A stretch of 64,000 nt of DNA from SAR202 cluster bacterium bin90 (GTDB lineage Bacteria > Chloroflexota > Dehalococcoidia > Lucifugimonadales > JADFKI01). Under the pieces are notes generated by a model. The model searched no databases, was not told where the DNA came from, and saw nothing but the letters and a program-made list of their open reading frames with translations. A program made the translations under genes and the position numbers. This document shows, in pieces, positions 58,426 to 64,000 of the stretch (position 1 is the first letter of the stretch; each line of letters opens with the position of its first letter). The stretch covers positions 19,838 to 83,837 of the forward strand of contig MPND01000016.1 in the NCBI GenBank assembly GCA_002238855.1, given 5' to 3'.

Positions 58426-59448
58426 TTATACGACACTCACCCGTTCCCCGTTTGCATCTCCGGTCACCGTACCGACCAAATCCGCATTGGGAACGCTCGC
58501 AAGCACCCCATCAACTTCCGTCGCATCGCACACCAGCGCCATCCCGATACCCATATTGAACACGCGGTACATCTCTTCTCGCGAGATTGCGGCGCGCTCC
58601 TGCAGCAGCGTGAAAATCGGAGGTACGCGCCACGCAGATGAGTCGAATCGTGCCGCCGTGCCCTCGGGCAGAATGCGCGGCATATTCTCCACGATACCGC
58701 CCCCCGTGATGTGCGCCATCCCTTTGATCATCGGCAGCACCGGACGCACTGCATCCACATAGGACGGGTGCGGCATCAGCAGCGCATCGCCAATAGTTAC
58801 GCCCTCGCCCAGTTCCGGTACGACCTCTTGCAGTGGTGTAGGGTTATCATCAAGTCCAAATGCATGGCGCACTAGCGAGTAGCCGTTGGTGTGCAGCCCG
58901 TTGGACGGAATGCCGATTATGGCGTCGCCGGGGGCGATGTCGCTTCCATCCAGTATCGCGTCTCGCTCGACCGCGCCCACCACGAACCCCGCCATGTCAA
59001 AGTCGCCATCCGCGTACAGGCCCGGCATCTGTGCGGTCTCGCCTCCGATGAGGGCGCAACCCGCCTGCTCACAGGCGCGCGCCATTCCCGCTATCAGCGA
59101 TTCCACGACATCGGATTCAAGGACACCAACCGCAAGGTAGTCCAGAAAGAATAGAGGCTCCGCCCCACAGACGATGATGTCATTGATGCAGGCGTTCACC
59201 AGGTCCTCGCCAATGGTGTCGTATCGATCCATCATTATGGCAAGCTTGAGCTTCGTGCCCACGCCGTCCGTGCTTGAGACGAGCACAGGGTCGTTGTAAC
59301 CGCCCAGCCGGTACAGCGCGCCGAATCCACCCACGCCGCCAAGTACCTGCGGGCCGTGCGTGGGGGCGACTATGGACTTGATGCGCTCTTTGATGTCCTG
59401 CGCGGCATCGAGATTGACGCCGGCGTCCCTATAAGTCAGTTGCTCCAA
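58426..59448 (-). CDS. purM: phosphoribosylformylglycinamidine cyclo-ligase
   Basis: PurM makes aminoimidazole ribotide from FGAM with ATP. The 340-residue protein starts with TYRDAGVNLDAAQDI and has STDGVGTKLKLA, the DLVNACINDI block, GGETAQMPGLY and IPSNGLHTNGYSLVRHAF. The length is normal. It overlaps no neighbour but is closely spaced between purN and purH, so the set is one operon. Confidence 0.97.
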   Translation of the reverse strand: MEQLTYRDAGVNLDAAQDIKERIKSIVAPTHGPQVLGGVGGFGALYRLGGYNDPVLVSSTDGVGTKLKLAIMMDRYDTIGEDLVNACINDIIVCGAEPLFFLDYLAVGVLESDVVESLIAGMARACEQAGCALIGGETAQMPGLYADGDFDMAGFVVGAVERDAILDGSDIAPGDAIIGIPSNGLHTNGYSLVRHAFGLDDNPTPLQEVVPELGEGVTIGDALLMPHPSYVDAVRPVLPMIKGMAHITGGGIVENMPRILPEGTAARFDSSAWRVPPIFTLLQERAAISREEMYRVFNMGIGMALVCDATEVDGVLASVPNADLVGTVTGDANGERVSVV

Positions 59449-59490
59449 GGCTTACTCTCTACTGAATCTCTATCGATTTGGCGATGACGA

Positions 59491-60093
59491 TCAGGATAGA
59501 GACGATATCGTCTCCACCCAGAATCGGCGCTCCCGTTCCTTGACGCGCTCTTCCAGTGACTCCAGCGTATCGTCCGGCAGGACCGGGACTTCGCACTGCG
59601 TGAATGTCTCGCCGTGGTCGTACTGCTCATCCACATAATGAATGGTAACACCCGTCACGCTTTCGCCCGCATCCAGCACTGCCTTATGTACATGGCTGCC
59701 GTACATCCCCTTGCCGCCAAACTTGGGCAGCAGCGCCGGGTGACTGTTCAGCACACGGTTACGGTATCGATTGAGCGTAGCAGCGCCCATCAGACGCATA
59801 TACCCTGCAAGCAAAACCCATTCTACATCGTACGACTCGAGGGTTCGGCAGATTTCATCGTCAAGCGAATCAGGGTGCGTAACGGTACTCAGATGATAAG
59901 TCGGAATGCCCTCACTGCGGGCCCGTTCAAGCGCGCGCGCTCCCGAGTTGTTGCTGATGACCACGCAGACCTCTGCGTTCAAGTCGCCGCGCTTGCACGC
60001 GTCGATGATTGCCTGTAAGTTCGTGCCGCCGCCCGATGCAAGCGCGCCAAGTCGGAGTCTCTTGCCCTGACCGTCCTGACCGCTCTGCGACAT
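59491..60093 (-). CDS. purN: phosphoribosylglycinamide formyltransferase
   Basis: PurN transfers a formyl group from 10-formyl-tetrahydrofolate to GAR. The 200-residue protein has GGGTNLQAIIDA near residues 21-32, VISNN, and the catalytic Asn/His pair in NSHPALLPKF. The Asp-containing GVTIHYVDEQYDHGE lies near 143-157. The ATG at 60093 is chosen; a longer open frame upstream is shadow of purF. It lies 31 nt downstream of purF. Confidence 0.95.
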   Translation of the reverse strand: MSQSGQDGQGKRLRLGALASGGGTNLQAIIDACKRGDLNAEVCVVISNNSGARALERARSEGIPTYHLSTVTHPDSLDDEICRTLESYDVEWVLLAGYMRLMGAATLNRYRNRVLNSHPALLPKFGGKGMYGSHVHKAVLDAGESVTGVTIHYVDEQYDHGETFTQCEVPVLPDDTLESLEERVKERERRFWVETISSLS

Positions 60094-60124
60094 CGCCCTT
60101 CGTACCAATCCAAGCGTCGTGAAG

Positions 60125-61573
60125 CTACGCTTCCAGGGCGAGCTTGTCCATCTCGAGCTGGACGGGAATAGGATACTCGCCTGTGAAGCACGCCATGCAG
60201 AGAGCATTCCGCTGCAGGCCAACGGAATCGACAAGGCCTTCGCGGCTGAGGAATCCTAGCGAGTCCGCGCCCACGTAGTCGCAGATGTCATCAACTGTCA
60301 TATTGGCGGCGATGAGTTCCGGCTTTGTCGCCATGTCAACGCCGAAATGGCAGGTCGAAACGATGGGCGGGGCGCAAATTCGCAGATGCACCTCGCGCGC
60401 TCCCCCACGCCGCAGCAAGTTGACCACATGCGGTGTCGTCGTACCGCGCACAATACTGTCGTCCACCACTACGATGCGCTTGCCGCCGATTATCTCCGGC
60501 AGCACATTGAGCTTGAGGCGGACACCGAGGTCGCGCAGCTGCTGGTCAGGCTGGATGAAGGTGCGCCCGACATATCGGTTCTTGACCAGACCTTCCGCGT
60601 ATGGAATGCCGGACGCCTGCGAGTATCCGACCGCCGCTGCAGTTGCAGAATCTGGCACTCCGATGACGAGGTCGGCATCTATCGGGTACTCCTTGGACAA
60701 GGCGGCGCCCATCGCGGCGCGTGCTGAATGTACCAGCTTTCCCTCGATAGTGCTGTCGGGCCTGGCAAAGTATATGTACTCGAATACGCAGCCCGCAGAT
60801 AGCATTCCGTTGTCGGGAGGTCGCCTGTATATGGTGCGGAGGCCATCCTTGTCGATGAGCACGGCTTCGCCCGGCTCCACATCGCGTATGAACTCAGCGC
60901 CGATATGGTCGAACGCGCAGGACTCTGATGCGAGCACCCAGCCGTTGCTGAGTTTGCCGATGCAGAGGGGACGCACGCCCAGCGGATCGCGTAAGCCGAT
61001 AAGCTCGGTCGGCGTCATCACGGTGAGCGAGTACGCGCCCTGAAGCCTGCGCATGCAGTACGCAATGCGATCTCGCCAGTTCAGGCCGGGAGCGTTTGCC
61101 AGCATGTGAGCGATAATCTCGGAGTCGTTGCTGCCGTGGAACTCCAGCCCCCAGAGCGAAAGCTCCTCTTTAAGCTCGACAGCATTGATTACATTGCCGT
61201 TGTGCGCGAGCGCGAGGTTGACGGCGGTGCTAACGGAGCAAATCGGCTGGGCGTTGTCTATGATACTGCCGCCGGTTGTGGAGTAGCGCGTGTGCCCGAT
61301 GGCGATGTGCCCGGGTAGCTGGGCAATGTCCTCTTCTTGGAACGCCTGCCCGACTAGGCCCATCGACACCTTGAGATTGATGTCGTCACCGGTGCTCGAG
61401 GCGATGCCCGCGCTCTCCTGTCCGCGATGCTGGAGAGCGTAGAGGCCGAAGAATGCGTACCGCGCCACATCTTCGCCTTCGGAATAAATGCCGACGATGC
61501 CGCAAGCCTCTCGCGGGTAGTCGTCTTGGGTGGCAGCAGTCGGATGTGGATGCCGAGGGATGTCGCCGTTCAT
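60125..61573 (-). CDS. purF: amidophosphoribosyltransferase
   Basis: PurF starts purine synthesis by making phosphoribosylamine from PRPP and glutamine. The 482-residue protein has a short propeptide and then the N-terminal nucleophile Cys24 in EACGIVGIYSE, so the first 23 residues should be removed. The PRTase domain has VVVDDSIVRGTT. Cys residues in RICAPPIVSTCHFG and ALCMACFTG indicate a 4Fe-4S cluster of the Bacillus type. The ATG at 61573 has CGGAG upstream; a TTG two codons earlier is possible. Confidence 0.97.
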   Translation of the reverse strand: MNGDIPRHPHPTAATQDDYPREACGIVGIYSEGEDVARYAFFGLYALQHRGQESAGIASSTGDDINLKVSMGLVGQAFQEEDIAQLPGHIAIGHTRYSTTGGSIIDNAQPICSVSTAVNLALAHNGNVINAVELKEELSLWGLEFHGSNDSEIIAHMLANAPGLNWRDRIAYCMRRLQGAYSLTVMTPTELIGLRDPLGVRPLCIGKLSNGWVLASESCAFDHIGAEFIRDVEPGEAVLIDKDGLRTIYRRPPDNGMLSAGCVFEYIYFARPDSTIEGKLVHSARAAMGAALSKEYPIDADLVIGVPDSATAAAVGYSQASGIPYAEGLVKNRYVGRTFIQPDQQLRDLGVRLKLNVLPEIIGGKRIVVVDDSIVRGTTTPHVVNLLRRGGAREVHLRICAPPIVSTCHFGVDMATKPELIAANMTVDDICDYVGADSLGFLSREGLVDSVGLQRNALCMACFTGEYPIPVQLEMDKLALEA

Positions 61574-61740
61574 AGTCAACTCCGCTCGATGTTCCGTGCA
61601 GGGGCGTCTGGCACATTCGCAATATCAGTATAAGCCGCGAGGGGTTGTAAAATCAATGCGGTGGATTGGTGAGAACGGGTTGATTTGGACGTATGGATTA
61701 CAGAGTTTGGTCGCCTGCTAGGGTCGTGCTAAACTATCAG

Positions 61741-61757
61741 TGATTGCAATGCAATCA
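61741..61757 (+). promoter_or_regulatory. 17-nt palindromic operator upstream of fitAB, with -10 box
   Basis: TGATTGCA (61741-61748) and TGCAATCA (61750-61757) form a perfect palindrome around one A. It ends just before a TATCAT -10-like hexamer (61761-61766), and the antitoxin ATG lies at 61793. The position suits autorepression by the FitA/FitB complex. Confidence 0.65.
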
Positions 61758-61792
61758 TGCTATCATGACGCGCAAAGCGTATGGAGGTCAGT

Positions 61793-62038
61793 ATGGCGAG
61801 CATCACAGTACGTAACTTGGACGAAGGGTTGAAGCGACGCCTACGAATCCGGGCGGCGGAAAATGGCAGGTCGATGGAGCAGGAAGTCAGGGACATTCTC
61901 AGGGCAGCGTTAGAGGACGAATCCCCGACAGGTAGGGACTTTATCAATGGAATACGCGCCAGATTCGCCCCTCTTGGCGGCGTTGAACTGGAATTGCCAC
62001 CGCGTGGCCCGATGCGCCAAACGCCAGAATTTGATTGA
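61793..62038 (+). CDS. FitA/VapB-like ribbon-helix-helix antitoxin
   Basis: This 81-residue antitoxin has an N-terminal ribbon-helix-helix (MASITVRNLDEGLKRRLR...SMEQEVRDILRAAL, about residues 1-42). A C-terminal tail would wrap the toxin. The ATG at 61793 has GGAGG 5 nt upstream. The stop lies 12 nt before the toxin ATG, so the pair forms a single transcript. A palindrome upstream is its likely operator. Confidence 0.88.
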   Translation: MASITVRNLDEGLKRRLRIRAAENGRSMEQEVRDILRAALEDESPTGRDFINGIRARFAPLGGVELELPPRGPMRQTPEFD

Positions 62039-62049
62039 GACTAAGTCCG

Positions 62050-62472
62050 ATGATCGTTCTTGACACTAATGTTGTGTCGGAGTGGATGCGTCCGGCTCCG
62101 TCTGAAGTAGTAATCGAATGGGTGACAAGGCAGATACCGACTGACTTGTACCTTTCCACAATTACTGAAGCAGAGATGCGATTCGGCGCTGAGCTACTTC
62201 CTACGGGGCGTCGGCGGGACAGGCTACTTACCGCAATAGAGGTAACGCTTGCGGACGATTTCGCGGGACGCATTCTTCCGTTCGACAGGGCTGCGGCGCA
62301 GGCTTATGCTGGCATAGCGGCCTATCGCCGAGCGGCTGGACGTCCTATCCGGGAGTCAGACTGCCAGATAGCGGCAATCGCACTCTCCAGGGGCGCGTCA
62401 GTCGCAACCAGGAATGTGAAGGACTTCGAAGACTGCGGGGTACATGTCATAAACCCGTGGCAGAGCGGCTGA
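62050..62472 (+). CDS. PIN-domain toxin, FitB/VapC family
   Basis: This 140-residue PIN ribonuclease has the metal-binding acids in MIVLDTNVVSEW (D5), TITEAEMRFGAELL (Glu near 43) and RESDCQIAAIAL (Asp near 105). ATRNVKDFEDCGVHVINPW closes the fold, as in FitB. It probably cleaves tRNA or rRNA when the antitoxin is lost. The ATG at 62050 is preferred; an in-frame TTG at 62035 overlaps the antitoxin stop. Confidence 0.9.
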   Translation: MIVLDTNVVSEWMRPAPSEVVIEWVTRQIPTDLYLSTITEAEMRFGAELLPTGRRRDRLLTAIEVTLADDFAGRILPFDRAAAQAYAGIAAYRRAAGRPIRESDCQIAAIALSRGASVATRNVKDFEDCGVHVINPWQSG

Positions 62473-62505
62473 GTTAGAGTCTGCACACTTAGCATTAAGC
62501 TGCCC

Positions 62506-64000
62506 CTACCCCGCCACAATCGGCTGCGCGATGATCCACAAGCTCACGGCAGTGTAGAACACCATCAGCGCCAGCATCGGATACTGCCCGCGCAGCGCCA
62601 GTCTGTGGCTTGGCGCGCGTCTGATCGCAATCGTATGCGCGATATAGACGGATACGATGTGCCCCACCACAATCGCGCCCACCGACACGATCCACGCAAA
62701 CTTCGTACTTATCACTGTTGGGTCTATGCGATTTCCCGCCGTGCCGAATATGTCACTGCCATAGCCGAACGGGTCGGATGCAAGCGGGATAATGAGCTGC
62801 CCCTGTACCAGAAGCAGCGACAGGAAGTGCGCCATGTTGTACGCCAGCGCGATCGGCACGAGCGAGAATACATACGCGCGAGCGACCTCAGATAGCGAAG
62901 CCCGCTCCCCCGATAGCGCCCGTATGCCCAGGCAAAACAGCAGGTATATGCCCAGGAACAGCAGCGGAATCAGTACGACGCCAAGCGTATCCACGACGCT
63001 GACGCCGCCAGGACCTAGTAGCCGCAGCCCGACAGTCTGCACGCTAAGCCAGTTCGTTGTCTCTTGCAGTCCGTCGAACGTCACGGCGGCAAGGGCAAGC
63101 ACGACGAAAGCGCACGCCTGCCACGAGACACGCCCCACTGACACCAATCCGGCAGCCCACGGTCGGATATTGAACTGACGCTGCGAAGACTCCACCCGCT
63201 CGTAGCACGCATAGCAGTCCACGCAGTCCGTTTCCGCTCGTCCCGAGCCTGTCGCAGGATCGCCCTCAGTTCCACAGCCCAATTCACAGTCCGCGCATCC
63301 GCCGCCAACTACCCGAACCTCCGTCGGCGAAAAGCGCGCGAATATGCCGTAAAGCATCGCAAACGGGTCGCCGTATCGCAGCCAGACATGCTTGCCGTAC
63401 AGCACCATGCCGCCCAGCGTGTAAATCGAGTAGGCAATGATGATGATACCAAGGTATTGCGGCACGATGGAGCCGGGATACACATTCTCCAGCCAAACGA
63501 AGCCAAGAAATGCAATCAGGGCGGGCATCGCATCCCAGCCGGCAAGGTAGGGACGCGGCGCGGGCATGTCCGCTCCAATGCGCTTGAGCAACCACTCCGA
63601 TAACTCAAAAAGCGCCTTCCACGGGTTAATGACCATCCACAGGTTGCCGAACAACGCCGCGATATAGCCCATGCCCACCCACCAGATTATCCACACGAAA
63701 GTAGGGGACAAGTTTGCTAGCGGATTGTCGCTGCCGAACAGTGAGGTTCCCAGCACCAGAAGAAACAGCAGGACCGACAACGCCTGTGCCACGAAAATCT
63801 TTATCCGTGATGAAAGCGTTGCGCCGGGAAGAGACAGCAGATTGAAGCACGGGTAGCGATACTCCGCGCTGCCCCCCTTGAGAAACAACCCGATCACCAC
63901 GAACGAAAGCGCAACCGTCGCCGCCGCACCCGCCATGAAGTAACTCAGCGGGATCGGCAGGTCGTACCGCTGCCCGAAGGCGTGCGCGTACACCGGCCCG
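62506..64000 (-). CDS. polytopic membrane protein with Cys-rich loop (partial, N-terminus beyond window)
   Basis: At least 495 residues with about 11-12 hydrophobic segments are present. The visible start (YAHAFGQRYDLPIPL) looks like the mature end after a signal peptide, so the real start probably lies beyond the right edge. A loop near residues 228-272 has CADCELGCG and DCVDCYACYE, seven or eight Cys that could bind a metal or Fe-S cluster. No enzymatic motif is recognised. Similar proteins are annotated only as conserved membrane proteins, sometimes 'fenitrothion hydrolase', a label with little functional weight. Confidence 0.7.
   Translation of the reverse strand, partial: GPVYAHAFGQRYDLPIPLSYFMAGAAATVALSFVVIGLFLKGGSAEYRYPCFNLLSLPGATLSSRIKIFVAQALSVLLFLLVLGTSLFGSDNPLANLSPTFVWIIWWVGMGYIAALFGNLWMVINPWKALFELSEWLLKRIGADMPAPRPYLAGWDAMPALIAFLGFVWLENVYPGSIVPQYLGIIIIAYSIYTLGGMVLYGKHVWLRYGDPFAMLYGIFARFSPTEVRVVGGGCADCELGCGTEGDPATGSGRAETDCVDCYACYERVESSQRQFNIRPWAAGLVSVGRVSWQACAFVVLALAAVTFDGLQETTNWLSVQTVGLRLLGPGGVSVVDTLGVVLIPLLFLGIYLLFCLGIRALSGERASLSEVARAYVFSLVPIALAYNMAHFLSLLLVQGQLIIPLASDPFGYGSDIFGTAGNRIDPTVISTKFAWIVSVGAIVVGHIVSVYIAHTIAIRRAPSHRLALRGQYPMLALMVFYTAVSLWIIAQPIVAG

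Overview
The window looks like chromosomal DNA of an uncultured Chloroflexota bacterium, perhaps close to the SAR202/Dehalococcoidia groups. This is inferred from gene content. A lipoprotein has the threonine/proline-rich 'TPVPPTNTP' linker common in that phylum. The window also carries a sulfatase, a CaiB-type CoA transferase, an LLM-class flavin oxidoreductase, propeller proteins, a cobalamin operon using CobN with a fused ChlI-ChlD ATPase, and a UGSC-type selenoprotein. The DNA is GC-rich, apart from several small AT-richer cassettes. No rRNA, insertion sequence, prophage or CRISPR array was seen.

Layout. 1-2,100 (minus strand): an incomplete trehalose-6-phosphate synthase gene, then a DoxX-family membrane protein with its promoter and terminator. 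2,193-21,740 (plus strand): a cobalamin operon of about 19 kb. It starts with a promoter, a cobalamin riboswitch and a transcription attenuator. It then encodes cobaltochelatase (CobN plus ChlID), two alpha/beta hydrolases, a DUF6883-DUF4926 pair, cobalt transport (CbtB, CbtA), adenosyltransferase (CobO), a small unknown protein, and CobT, CobS, CbiB, CobD, CobC and CobQ. After these come a broken DUF2442 gene with DUF4160, CobU, a threonine kinase (PduX-like) and CbiE. 21,778-28,900: sulfatase, a minus-strand voltage-gated channel, tRNA-Ser, and sucC and sucD separated by a selenoprotein and a VOC protein. 28,900-43,250: accessory genes including a pentapeptide-repeat lipoprotein, a glutaredoxin-thioredoxin reductase fusion, three tandem deoxyribosyltransferase-like genes, thiolase, a molybdopterin oxidoreductase, a CoA transferase, and two secreted or anchored proteins sharing a repeat module I do not recognise. 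43,300-53,650: a T-box leader and citramalate synthase, an LLM oxidoreductase, an RNB exonuclease, an arylsulfotransferase-like protein, tRNA-Pro, an amidase with its small partner, an NHL propeller and ComF. 53,685-61,573 (minus strand): a class IV aminotransferase, a winged-helix regulator, a glycosyltransferase, HicAB, and the purine genes purF-purN-purM-purH. 61,741-64,000: a FitAB toxin-antitoxin pair with a palindromic operator, and a polytopic membrane protein that runs off the window.

How the genes work together. The cobalamin operon covers cobalt insertion, adenosylation, amidation, aminopropanol-phosphate supply (threonine kinase plus CobD), bridge formation (CbiB) and nucleotide-loop assembly (CobU, CobT, CobS, CobC), with cobalt import. 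Most corrin-ring methylation genes must lie elsewhere. When cobalamin is abundant, the riboswitch is predicted to favour the attenuator.

The most notable findings are the in-frame TGA at 25989, read here as selenocysteine in a UGTC motif with a SECIS-like hairpin, placed between the two succinyl-CoA synthetase genes; a bacterial voltage-gated channel with a TLEGW selectivity filter; a repeat module shared by neighbouring envelope proteins; three tandem deoxyribosyltransferase paralogs; and five small toxin-antitoxin-like gene pairs at operon joints.
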